The notes beneath the pieces are model-generated. The model saw only the letters and a list, made by a program, of their open reading frames with translations. It did no database searches and was not told the origin of the DNA. Positions 24,464-34,500 of a stretch of DNA of 39,576 bases are shown here, in pieces (position 1 is the stretch's first letter; each line of letters opens with the position of its first letter). The stretch comes from a virus. Made by a program: the position numbers and the translations under genes. Location: IMG/VR virus record IMGVR_UViG_3300031857_000497, positions 1-39,576 of that record; one strand, given 5' to 3'.

Positions 24464-27400
24464 ATGCCAAGTTTTTTATACAAAAATTTACTTGATATAG
24501 TAAGAACAAATCGTCCTATTAGAGGCGATAGGTATGACTATTCAAATTTTGCTAATAGCATTATTGTTCCAAAATTTTCTACATTAAATAATCCAGAAGA
24601 TCCTTCTTCACCGGGAACAAATGTAGAACTTCACATATTTTTGCCTAATTTCTCTTATGTAGATACATTACATAATGCAAATTATGAAATAGATCCTCGT
24701 ATAACAGAATCCGGTGATCCATTACGATATGTGGTATTACCTATACACAATCATATAAAACAATTAAATTTAGTTCCAGGACCATATAAGTTTGTTTACA
24801 ACTTTTTTAGAGATTTAATTGGCTCTGCTCAAAGTGAAAATAGATTATTTGTTTCTGATATATCACAAGATAGACGAGAATTAAGATTAACTTTAACAAA
24901 TCCAAATGATATAGAATCTTTGGAAAATTTAAGTAGTTTTGTTCTTGAATATATGAGGGGATCAAAATATAAATTACCAATAGTTCTAAATTTTGGTGAG
25001 AATAATTTAGTTGATGTAATAAATGTTACATCCGATGGAAACCCTACATATTTTTATGTTCGTATTGCAGAACCTTTAGATACTGATGTTGATTTGTATT
25101 ATCAATGTTGGCTTTCAAGTCAAATAATGAAGCCGTATATTGATTCAGTTCAAGTGGAAAAAGAGTTTGAAGCATTATCACCAAAATTTATTAAAGGTCC
25201 AAATTACGAAGTTGAATATGAAAATTTTGTTTCTGCAACAACAGAATATAAAAATTGGAATGATATTTTATCAAGTAATTTACAAACATCACAACAAATA
25301 CTTGATAAATACTTAACATCTTCTGGATCAAAAGTAGAATTAAATTACGATTTTACAGATTTTTCAAATTTTGTATTCTATTCCTCGGCAGAAGAAAGAG
25401 TTGAAAATTTTTACTATAAAATTCGTTTAATTCAACATTACAATAATCAACTTGCTGATTTAGAATCATATACTGGTTCATTAGATTTGAACAAAACAAA
25501 AGTAAAAATGTTAAGAGAATCTGTTGTTTCTGGATTTGATGAATTTGAAAAGTGGTTATATTACGAAACAACTGCAAGTTTAAGATATACAAGCGAACTT
25601 ACTGCATCAATACAACCATTTCCAAAATATGAAGTAACTGGAAGCACTTATCATATATTAACAAGACAGGGCAAATTTAATTTATATTCATCTTCAAGTA
25701 TTCAAGTTGAAGAATGGTATAACAATGTTTTAGATGTAGCAACTGATTTTGATATGATAAATGATTCTGCATTGGTTAAATCACTACCAGAACATATATT
25801 TGATAATCCAGATAATGACCAAATACTTACATTTGTAAACATGATTGGTCAGCACTTTGACATTTTATATTTTTATACTGACCACATATTAAAAAAGAAT
25901 TTAAGAGAAGAACACCCGAAAGACGGATTATCACAAGACCTTATTTACGAAGCAACTAGAAATTTAGGTTGGACACTTTCAAGTGGAACACGGACAAAAG
26001 ATTTATGGGAATACGCATTGGGTGTTAGTGGAAGTGGTGAACCACTATGGGCAGGAAGAAATACAGTAGGCAAAGAACATTCAAAAAGTGAAGAAGAAAG
26101 AACAAAGGAAGTTTGGCGTAGGGTATTGAATAATTTGCCTTACATTTACAAATCAAAGGGAACTGCTAGAGGTGTTAAGGCACTATTATCTGCTTATGGT
26201 ATTCCACAGACACTATTAACTATTAGAGAATTTGGTGGACCAGATAATGCAGACTTGGGTGTTGTTCCTAGATCAGAATGGGAAAAACACACATATTATT
26301 TGAATTTGGTTGGTAGTTTACAACAACCACCTACATCTAGTTATGTCAGATTGCCTTGGGAAAGGATTAACAATGAAAATAATCAATGGCAATATCCAGA
26401 TACATTAACTTTTAGATGGAAAATGAATCCATCACAGTTGTATCGTTATGAAAATAACGAATTACAAACCGTTTTGCAAAAAGAAACTAGTGGTAGTAGA
26501 TTAGATTGGTATGTTACTGTTCATAGAACTGGATCTGCAGAAAAGGGTGATTTGACTTTTTATTTGGGTGATGGGACAAATTACAAATCTGCATCTATAA
26601 AAGACGAATATCTATATGACGATGTTCCATTAAACATAATGATTCGTAGAAATGAATCAACTGATATACTTTCTTCTGATAACAGATATGATTTTATATT
26701 AAAAACTTCAAAATATGGAAAGATAGTAGTTGAGAGAAGTGCAAGTATTTCAATAACAGGTTCAAGTGAATCTAATTACAATCGTAGTTGGTCATCTGAT
26801 GGGTATTTATACATAGGTTCTGGATCAAATCCACAAACTAACAAAATGTTATCTGGATCTATTTTTGAATTGAGATATTGGGCAAAACCTTTAATTGAAT
26901 CTTCTTTCAATAATCATGTAATGGGTGCCCGTGCATATAATGGTAATACTGCAACATCATCATTTTATGATTTACAGGCACAATGGAAATTCTGGCAACC
27001 TTTTAATGCTGAATCAACTTCTAGCATAAAAAGTATGCATCCCGATCAAACAAAATCTAATTTTTTCACTTCACCAAAGAATGCTTACTTTAATGGATTC
27101 AGTAGAGATTTATTTGAATCAACTGTTGAAGTTTACAATATGGAAGTTGCAACTGTTGCAAATAATACACCATTCTCAGAAAAAATTAGAATAGACTCTG
27201 CATCACTTCAAGGTTCTTTAACAAAAGATAGATCATCAACTGTAACTGCATTTGATAATTTTTCAATAGATTCAAATAAGTTAATGGTTGCATTTTCACC
27301 ACAACACATAATAAATGAAGACATATATGAATCAATAGGTAATGCTGTAATAGATGATTATTTCGGTGAATATGAAAATACTAAACGAGACGAATATCCA

Positions 27401-28498
27401 AGATTAAAACAATTTGCAAGAGAGTATTGGAAAAAATATACAACTAGAAATGATTTTAGTTCGTATTTGAGATTGGTTTCTATATTTGATTTTAGTTTGT
27501 TTGATCAAATACGCCAAACACTTCCTGTTCGTGCAAACGAAATACTTGGGTTGGTTATAGAACCAAATATACTTGAAAGATCAAAAGTAAAAACATCAAA
27601 AGATTTTGGTGGTTTAGGTCCGGATAGATACGTCAGAGATACATCTGAAATATCTGCGTCAGCTGTTATCATCGGTGATGTAAGTAATTCAAAATCAACA
27701 ACTGTTTTTGTTGGTTTCGATGAAGATATACCAAGTGAATTTACAAACATTTCTGGTGAATTTGATATAGAGGAAACATTTGAGGCGGAAACACAAAACC
27801 TAGAAGATGATGTTGATGTTAATGCGAATTTAATACTTGATGCATCATTTACAACAGGAAGTATTTCATCAAGACAAAGAGAAATAATTGCAGAATCTTA
27901 TGATCAAAGAGGAACCATAAACAAAGAACCTGCTAGATTTATAGATAATACTATAAACAATGTTACTGGACTTATTAAAGTTATAGGAAAAAATTCTTTG
28001 ATTGGTAAGAATAATACGATACTTGATGTGTTTGGTAGTTTGGATTTAGGATTTTCAAATACATTTGATCGAACAAATGTAATACATGGAAGCACAACAG
28101 GATTGGGAACTGGATGGTATACTGTAAATAATTCCTTTAATAAAAGAACTTCTTTATTTCAAATGATTAGTTCATCCCGCGATGAAAATTTTTACAAAAC
28201 ATTTAAGTTTTACTATACATCATCTTTGAATCCAGAAGGAACAAATTGGAGTTCTTTTGAGTATTTACCGGCAGGACAAATGAATCAAGGTAACTATACA
28301 ACTTCTGTTCGTAATGCACGATTTGATGGATGTAAATTACCAGACAACGATGTTACAAACAAAATATCTTTTCCAATGTATACGCCAAACTATACATATT
28401 TGGATGCAAATGAAGATCCAAGTGCTTTAATTATTTTGGTTTTGCCTTTTGAAGTTTTACCAGAATGGTTACAAAGAATACGATCACAAAGAAGATAA
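24464..28498 (+). CDS. Large baseplate wedge / tail protein with LamG-like region (gp7 position)
   Basis: The 1344-residue protein occupies the place of the large wedge protein gp7 in T4-like gene order. The best landmark is NLPYIYKSKGTARGVKALLS (about 556-575), a segment typical of large tail/baseplate proteins in T4-related and environmental phages and reminiscent of P2 gpI-type proteins. Residues ~645-845 have the beta-sandwich pattern of a LamG/concanavalin-like lectin (LTFRWKMNPSQLY, DGYLYIGSGSN, LSGSIFELRYWAKPL). The rest is aromatic-rich and lacks known motifs. Start ATG has AAGGTGATTT upstream. The proposed role is outer wedge scaffold that also touches the cell surface; the gp7 equivalence is by position only. 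Confidence 0.65.
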   Translation: MPSFLYKNLLDIVRTNRPIRGDRYDYSNFANSIIVPKFSTLNNPEDPSSPGTNVELHIFLPNFSYVDTLHNANYEIDPRITESGDPLRYVVLPIHNHIKQLNLVPGPYKFVYNFFRDLIGSAQSENRLFVSDISQDRRELRLTLTNPNDIESLENLSSFVLEYMRGSKYKLPIVLNFGENNLVDVINVTSDGNPTYFYVRIAEPLDTDVDLYYQCWLSSQIMKPYIDSVQVEKEFEALSPKFIKGPNYEVEYENFVSATTEYKNWNDILSSNLQTSQQILDKYLTSSGSKVELNYDFTDFSNFVFYSSAEERVENFYYKIRLIQHYNNQLADLESYTGSLDLNKTKVKMLRESVVSGFDEFEKWLYYETTASLRYTSELTASIQPFPKYEVTGSTYHILTRQGKFNLYSSSSIQVEEWYNNVLDVATDFDMINDSALVKSLPEHIFDNPDNDQILTFVNMIGQHFDILYFYTDHILKKNLREEHPKDGLSQDLIYEATRNLGWTLSSGTRTKDLWEYALGVSGSGEPLWAGRNTVGKEHSKSEEERTKEVWRRVLNNLPYIYKSKGTARGVKALLSAYGIPQTLLTIREFGGPDNADLGVVPRSEWEKHTYYLNLVGSLQQPPTSSYVRLPWERINNENNQWQYPDTLTFRWKMNPSQLYRYENNELQTVLQKETSGSRLDWYVTVHRTGSAEKGDLTFYLGDGTNYKSASIKDEYLYDDVPLNIMIRRNESTDILSSDNRYDFILKTSKYGKIVVERSASISITGSSESNYNRSWSSDGYLYIGSGSNPQTNKMLSGSIFELRYWAKPLIESSFNNHVMGARAYNGNTATSSFYDLQAQWKFWQPFNAESTSSIKSMHPDQTKSNFFTSPKNAYFNGFSRDLFESTVEVYNMEVATVANNTPFSEKIRIDSASLQGSLTKDRSSTVTAFDNFSIDSNKLMVAFSPQHIINEDIYESIGNAVIDDYFGEYENTKRDEYPRLKQFAREYWKKYTTRNDFSSYLRLVSIFDFSLFDQIRQTLPVRANEILGLVIEPNILERSKVKTSKDFGGLGPDRYVRDTSEISASAVIIGDVSNSKSTTVFVGFDEDIPSEFTNISGEFDIEETFEAETQNLEDDVDVNANLILDASFTTGSISSRQREIIAESYDQRGTINKEPARFIDNTINNVTGLIKVIGKNSLIGKNNTILDVFGSLDLGFSNTFDRTNVIHGSTTGLGTGWYTVNNSFNKRTSLFQMISSSRDENFYKTFKFYYTSSLNPEGTNWSSFEYLPAGQMNQGNYTTSVRNARFDGCKLPDNDVTNKISFPMYTPNYTYLDANEDPSALIILVLPFEVLPEWLQRIRSQRR

Positions 28499-28532
28499 TC
28501 TAAAATAATTTGATATTTTTGAATAATTGTTA

Positions 28533-28540
28533 TATTTATA
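28533..28540 (+). promoter_or_regulatory. Candidate phage late element TATTTATA
   Basis: TATTTATA, 45 nt before the ATG at 28578, in the context AATTGTTATATTTATAGAAG, nearly the same as the element at 3572. The 79-bp gap is one of the few real intergenic gaps in the tail block, so a promoter is plausible. Role inferred. Confidence 0.4.
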
Positions 28541-28577
28541 GAAGTATACGAATAATTTTCTAACAAGGAGTTTTACA

Positions 28578-29273
28578 ATGGGTTACTTAAACAACAATGT
28601 AGTTACAGTAGACGCAATCCTCACAAAAAAAGGTAGAGAACTTTTAGCAAAGGGAGCATCATCTTTTAACATTACACAATTTGCTCTTGCTGATGATGAG
28701 ATTGATTATGATTTATGGAATCAAAGTCATCCTTTGGGTGATGATAAAATGGGTATAGTTATTGAGAATTTGCCTATCACAGAAGCTGTTCCTGATGAAA
28801 CACAATCGATGAAATACAAATTGATTACATTGAGTGAAGGAACCAAATCAATACCTTACATTGAAGCTACACCAAGTTCATTAACATTGACTTATAGTGG
28901 TGGTGCATTAGATTTGACACCTGATGATATAGAAACTAACCCAAATCTTAAATTCTTGGTTAAACAATGGAATGAAACAGGCGGCGGCGGATCAGCGCTT
29001 AAAACTGGTGCAGGTGGGTATACATTTACAATTTTAGATACAACATACTTCACAGTATTGGCTGTAAATGAAGGCGTACAACAACTTCCTATGTCAGGCA
29101 AATCAGTCACATGGAATACTACTGCTGATAATGTTCCAGTATTGGATTTTGTAATTGGTATAAATGGTGATTGGCAACGTGAAACTCTTGATGGAAAATC
29201 CACAAAAATGATTGTTACAAATACAAGATATGGTTCAAGAATTGTAGTTCCTATTTCATTTAGTAATGTTTAA
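28578..29273 (+). CDS. Conserved virion structural protein
   Basis: The N-terminus TVDAILTKKGRELLAKG followed by FNITQFALADDEIDYDLW (about 33-50) is a recurring start of structural proteins in T4-like environmental phages; its function is not established. The C-terminal two thirds is beta-rich with a Gly-rich turn (TGGGGSALKTGAGGYTF), compatible with a virion surface or fibre-adaptor domain. It has an excellent AAGGAG SD and begins a new block after a 79-bp gap, preceding the paralogous fibre-domain genes. 231 residues, no membrane segment. Confidence 0.6.
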   Translation: MGYLNNNVVTVDAILTKKGRELLAKGASSFNITQFALADDEIDYDLWNQSHPLGDDKMGIVIENLPITEAVPDETQSMKYKLITLSEGTKSIPYIEATPSSLTLTYSGGALDLTPDDIETNPNLKFLVKQWNETGGGGSALKTGAGGYTFTILDTTYFTVLAVNEGVQQLPMSGKSVTWNTTADNVPVLDFVIGINGDWQRETLDGKSTKMIVTNTRYGSRIVVPISFSNV

Positions 29274-29279
29274 TTTATA
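29272..29279 (+). promoter_or_regulatory. Weak candidate late element AATTTATA
   Basis: AATTTATA, one base from the TATTTATA set, 41 nt before the ATG at 29313, preceded by TAATGTTT. Included only because of the conserved spacing. Confidence 0.2.
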
Positions 29280-29312
29280 GTATAAAATTATTTAAGTTAT
29301 AGAGGTTTAATT

Positions 29313-30431
29313 ATGGCCGTAGAAGAACCAAAATTTGCACAGATTTACAAGTTTTTCCCTCCAAATCAGGCAAAACCAACAACTACTGGAACTGCAAGAG
29401 GATTGTGGAATACTGGAACAGCAGAACTACTTACATTTTTTACAAGTTCTACTCAAACAGATACTTCCAAAAATTATTATTATGAAATTTGGGGATCAGC
29501 TTCACTATCATGTGACGAAGAAAGAATGTTTTCTGTTGCATATGGACATATTAGTGGTTCTGGATCTTTGAACGAAGGTGGTGAGGCAGATGATACACCG
29601 TCTCGTGCAATTTATTCGCAATACAAATTGACTTGTCTTGATGGAAATGAAGGTGGGTTTTATCTTTCTGGATCTGAAGAACCTCTAGAAGATTTTTATG
29701 TGATAAATATAAACAGAGATAAATTTGGTGATAAACTCGATCCTGGTAATTTTGAAATAAGTTTTGCTGAATTAAGTGGAAGTGGAAAGGCAAACAACGT
29801 TCATACTGGAAGTAATGTTTTAGTTTCTGGATCAACACCGAGAATTATTACTCTAATAGATGATTCAGGTGATGGTTTGGACCAACTTGAAAGTCTTTCT
29901 CAAACTTCTTATGAAAGAAACCTTGTTAGTGGAAGTTTGCAGAATGGAATTTATTCAAATTCTAGTAGACATTATTATGGAAAAGTTTATCCAAGTCAGG
30001 GTATCATTTTAATTTCCGCAAAGGCATTAAATCATTCGGCATCATTCAATACAGTTACAGGTAGTAATACAAATGGTGATAACTCATATAAAGTGTTTAC
30101 ATCTATATCTGGTGCTGCTTCAATTTATGATGAAGGATTTACCGCTCGTGCAATATCTGTAAAACATTGTTCTTATTATTATTGTAGAGTCACAAACAGT
30201 GATTTTAACTATACAAGTAATCCAACATATGTTTATCAAGCTGGAAATGATAAAGGTTTAATAAAAAATAACAGATTCCATGATAATCCAGTAGTATACA
30301 TAACTTCTATTGGTTTGTATGGACCAGATATAAATGGAAATATGAGTTTGCTTGCGATTGCTAAAATGAGTAAACCAATTAAGAAAACTTATACAAATGA
30401 ATTATCCGTTACTATAAAATTGGAGTATTGA
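29313..30431 (+). CDS. Tail fibre-domain paralogue 1
   Basis: First of five proteins sharing a C-terminal beta-rich domain. Across 372 residues it shows the family order: an early YYEIWGSASL strand, VAYGHISGSGS, PSRAIYSQYKL, DFYVININRDKFGDKLDPGN, HTGSNVLVSGS, ITLIDDSG, LVSGSLQNGIY, KVYPSQGIILIS, SASFNTVTGS-NGDN, FTSISGAAS, YCRVTNSDFNYTSNPTYVY and finally YITSIGLYG with LLAIAKMSKPIKK. Nearly the whole protein is this unit. Function is unknown; place and beta-rich composition suggest a distal tail, fibre or decoration protein. The SD-like AGAGG is weakly spaced. Confidence 0.65.
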   Translation: MAVEEPKFAQIYKFFPPNQAKPTTTGTARGLWNTGTAELLTFFTSSTQTDTSKNYYYEIWGSASLSCDEERMFSVAYGHISGSGSLNEGGEADDTPSRAIYSQYKLTCLDGNEGGFYLSGSEEPLEDFYVININRDKFGDKLDPGNFEISFAELSGSGKANNVHTGSNVLVSGSTPRIITLIDDSGDGLDQLESLSQTSYERNLVSGSLQNGIYSNSSRHYYGKVYPSQGIILISAKALNHSASFNTVTGSNTNGDNSYKVFTSISGAASIYDEGFTARAISVKHCSYYYCRVTNSDFNYTSNPTYVYQAGNDKGLIKNNRFHDNPVVYITSIGLYGPDINGNMSLLAIAKMSKPIKKTYTNELSVTIKLEY

Positions 30432-30436
30432 TTGTT

Positions 30437-31528
30437 ATGGCTGTTACACCTTTTGTATTAAAACGTTTTTCTAATGATGCTGTTGGTAGAAATCGTAGAG
30501 AATTGATTACTGCTCCATTGTGGACAGGAAACAACACAGACCTGTATACTGTATTTACATCATCTGATCAGTCCGATGCAACAAAAAGATACTTTTATGA
30601 GGTATACAACAGCCAATCCAATTTTCCAAATGCTGAAGTTCAATTTAGTGTTGCATTTGGTCATGCAAGGGGTAGTGGTTCATCTACTGGATCATATGGT
30701 GCTCAAGATTATGATTATCCAACACAGGCAATATATTCACAATATAAACAAATGTTGCTTCCACCTGGAATAAATCAATTTACATTTACAAATGGAACCG
30801 TTTCTGAAATATCAGAATACATATATGTTCTTAATGTAAATAGATCTAGATATAAAGATAGAATGGACACTAATACATGGGAACTTTCACTATCTCAATT
30901 AAAACCAGATGGAACAGTTGATAATACAAAAGATGTAATTACATTGATTGATGATTCCGGCACAACAACAACTGAACTATCGGTTCAAGGTGGCAGAATA
31001 TACAATGTTGTTAGTGGATCACTTACAACAGGAAAAGTAACATCAGATTCTACTCCTTGGGGTTTATATTATCCTGACCATGGCATGATTATCTTAAATG
31101 GTAAGGCAGCCGATGCATCTGCATCATTCATTACATCTGCAAGTAGAGTTCCACTTCCAAGTGAAAATTACACAGGAAGTTTATTCGGTGACAACAATGC
31201 CATCAGATTGTTCACTTCTATAAGTGGTGCGATGTCAATAAATAGTGCATCTTTTTCTTTCAAGGGACGAACCAGTGAGGTTGTTGCTTCAACTTATTAT
31301 TTTGTAAGAGTTTATTCAGATGAATACAATTATACTAATAATCCAAGTTTTTTCAATCAAAATAATGTGTTGAAATATGAAAGTATGATTATGGATCCAA
31401 AAGTCTATATCACAAGTATTGGTTTGTATGATGATGCAAACAATTTAGTTGCTGTTGCTAAGTTAAGTAAACCAATACAAAAATCGTTTGACCGAGAAGT
31501 AGTTATTAAAGTAAAACTTGATTATTAA
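30437..31528 (+). CDS. Tail fibre-domain paralogue 2
   Basis: A 363-residue relative of the preceding protein: RYFYEVYNSQSNF, VAFGHARGSGSS, PTQAIYSQYKQM, YVLNVNRSRYKDRMD, LIDDSGTTTTEL, NVVSGSLTTG, YPDHGMIILNGKA, SASFITS, FTSISGAMS, YFVRVYSDEYNYTNNPSFF, YITSIGLYDD and LVAVAKLSKPIQK. The TTG at 30428 would overlap the preceding stop, but GGAG at 30422-30425 would then be only 2 nt away, so ATG 30437 is preferred. Divergence from paralogue 1 suggests separate partners or positions in the tail rather than redundancy. Confidence 0.65.
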   Translation: MAVTPFVLKRFSNDAVGRNRRELITAPLWTGNNTDLYTVFTSSDQSDATKRYFYEVYNSQSNFPNAEVQFSVAFGHARGSGSSTGSYGAQDYDYPTQAIYSQYKQMLLPPGINQFTFTNGTVSEISEYIYVLNVNRSRYKDRMDTNTWELSLSQLKPDGTVDNTKDVITLIDDSGTTTTELSVQGGRIYNVVSGSLTTGKVTSDSTPWGLYYPDHGMIILNGKAADASASFITSASRVPLPSENYTGSLFGDNNAIRLFTSISGAMSINSASFSFKGRTSEVVASTYYFVRVYSDEYNYTNNPSFFNQNNVLKYESMIMDPKVYITSIGLYDDANNLVAVAKLSKPIQKSFDREVVIKVKLDY

Positions 31529-31539
31529 GGAAAATACGC

Positions 31540-34500
31540 ATGGATGTTCTATTAAATGACACCCTTAGATCTCTTCTAAACAATGCTATAAATGGTATAC
31601 GGAATAATGATCTAAATTCAATTATTGCAGCAATAGATTATCTGGATACTTTAATTGCAAATGCAAATTTTGCTATGGGTAATCCGTATTTATCCCAAAA
31701 TGATTCAATGGCGGTGACTAACACTAGATTGAGAGAAATTTATCTTCAATATCGTTTGTTGTTGGATGTATACCGAGTCTATCTTCAACAGACAGGAGGA
31801 AATGTAGTATACACTACTTGGTTAGCAACAAGGAACAGTTCTTCTCCGTTTAACAATGAAACACCTGCAAATTATGTAAATAGACAACAACCTATTTGGT
31901 ATGTTGCAATGGACACAAATGGAGACGGAGTTCTTGATGAAGTTGTACCAGAAATTGATGGATCAAATAGAACTAAAAATTGGGCAGATTCTACTACAAT
32001 GAGCGCCGGTTTATACAGAATGTTGAGAGACACCGTAGAACCAAGTGGCGGAGGATTGTCTGGAAGAACTGTTAGAAAGAAAAAAGGAAAACTTGGGGGA
32101 TCTAAAGTTGGTGAAAAAATTAGTGAAATGGGAAGTATTGACTTTGTTGATGGAACATATTTTGATCCAATTGGCGTAGATGCTCCTGGATCGGATTTTG
32201 TAAGTGGTGGTGGTATTGTATATGAAGGTGAGGGTATGCGTGATCCAAGAACTGGTGAACTTATACCAACCGGAGGCACAAATTTTGGAGGCGGAAGACC
32301 AACCGAAGATTTAATACGTAGACAAAGATTGGCAGAAGAATATCGTAGAACTCGTGGACAAGTATTGACAACAGGTGGTGTTGGACAATTAAATTTATCG
32401 GGTGCTCAAATTGGAACCACAAGTGCAAGACTCGGTGTTGGTGGCAATATACCAATCGTTCCTTTGGGTTTTAATTTTGGAACACCATTATCCAATGCCA
32501 TAAATGTTTCTCCTATGATGGCTCCGATGGGTGCAGCCGGTGCAGCTGGTGCACCACTTTACTCAACATCGGCAACACCATCATTATTTTCATCCGCTCC
32601 CGGACTAATGCAATCTACTTTGGGTTTAACTGCCGGTGTACCACCAGCTTTGACTGCTGCTAATACGCCAGGTTCTGCCGCGGCTCTTGTAAATTTGGGA
32701 TCATGTGTTCCACTTTATAGTTTCAAAATAAGACAAAAAAATTCTAGTAATAATCCAAGAAGGTTTTATGGATTTAATATAAAACCTACACCATTACTTG
32801 ACATATCAATGGTTTCTGCCTGTCCTGGTGGAACTGCAACAACATTATTTACTGTAACAATTGATCCAAACATTTATTACAATTTTGCTGAAAACTCTCG
32901 TGGTGATATTCAAATAGTAAACGGGCAAAATTCTACTCAAAATTCTGTTGGTAAGATAAAATACAATTACTATTATGATTTCGTAAGTATTTTACAAAAA
33001 ATATATGAAAAAGTAACTGAAATAGAAGTTCTTCCCGGTGAAATAGTTTATGATAATATAACGGAACAATTATTAAATGGCATTCTTCCATTTGTATCTG
33101 GAAATACTGGTATTTTATCAAACTTTCCAAGATTACCAAAAGAAGAAACCTTTTTCAAATCTGGACCTATATTAACTGGTTTTGCAACAACATTGCCAAA
33201 AATAGTTCAAGATTACGATTATGCTGGTATAAATTGGTATCAGGATACAGCTGAACGTTTTGCGTCTGGAATGAACATAGTAGAAAACTTTTTCTATATG
33301 GCAAGAACTGAATATGGTGCAATATCATATCAAGATGTTGTAACCAACACAACATTAGCTGGAAGATACCCAACAAATGATAGACTTAATAATACTATAA
33401 CATCATTGATTGATTCAAAAATTACCGGAGAGGTAGAAAATCTTTCAACAGGAACGGGAACAGGAACCGGCACAGGAACTGGAACAATAGATAATGGATT
33501 TGGTGTAATAGATCAAAATGGTGACACACTCATAACATCTGATAAATTCAGAGGACAATATGATGATAGGTTTTATGGTAGATTAACTTGGAATTTTAAC
33601 ATTGCATCGTCAGTAGATTGTACATCTCCTTATTATAGATCCAGTGCATCTGTTCAAGGGCAGATGTGGAATATAGTATTAGATGATCAATTTGGTACAT
33701 CTGATTATGAATATCCATCTGCTTTAACAAGTCAAAATTTATTGAACTTGAATAGTATAAATCCAACAACAGGTGAAGTAACTGGACCAATAGTAGATAT
33801 TTTAAGATCAAATATAGATGTTAAAACTTTACAAACAAATTATGGTCTTATTCCGTCATTGTCAGTTCGAGGAACTACTTTTGAAACAATCCCTAACAAT
33901 CCATGTTTAGAGGGTATTCCTTCTACATATAATTGGGGTGTAAAACGAATTAAAAAAGTTCCATTCAAAATTTTCTGTCAGCAACCTGGATTAGGTAGGG
34001 TAGAAATAAATTATAGAACAAAGGGTAGTGATATTTGGAATTGGGTTGTTTCAGAATTGAAAAAATCTTCTGGATTTGGAGCAAGACAAAATCCAAATGG
34101 AGAATTGCTTACAACAAAAGATGGATATTTCTATTCAGAGGCAACCGAAACTGTGCTAATTACCGGTAGATTTCCGGGTGAACCTGGCACATCATGGAAA
34201 CAATATGATTCGATTCAGTTAAATAGATCTAATCAAAATTGTCTTCCTGTGGAAACTGTTGAATCATCATGGAGAGTTGATTTAGATAATCCTTGTGGTT
34301 GTGATGAAGTTGAGGTATTAACCCATTATCTAACTTATCCAGAAATATCATTCAAAAATCCTTTGGATGATAACCCAACTGTTTATGCATCACAGAAAAT
34401 TTTGAACCCAAGATTTTTAGCTCCTGAACCAGGATCAAAGGCCGCTTCATACGGTTTAACGGTAGGTCAGAGTTTAACAGATAATAGACGCCAAAAACCA

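Noticed and set aside
28514-28521. TATTTTTG as a -7 box before 28578
   Set aside because: No matching -33 TTG upstream; such octamers are expected in AT-rich DNA.
30428-30436. TTG at 30428 as start of paralogue 2
   Set aside because: Only 2 nt from the GGAG and overlapping the previous stop; ATG 30437 begins the conserved-looking MAVTPF sequence.
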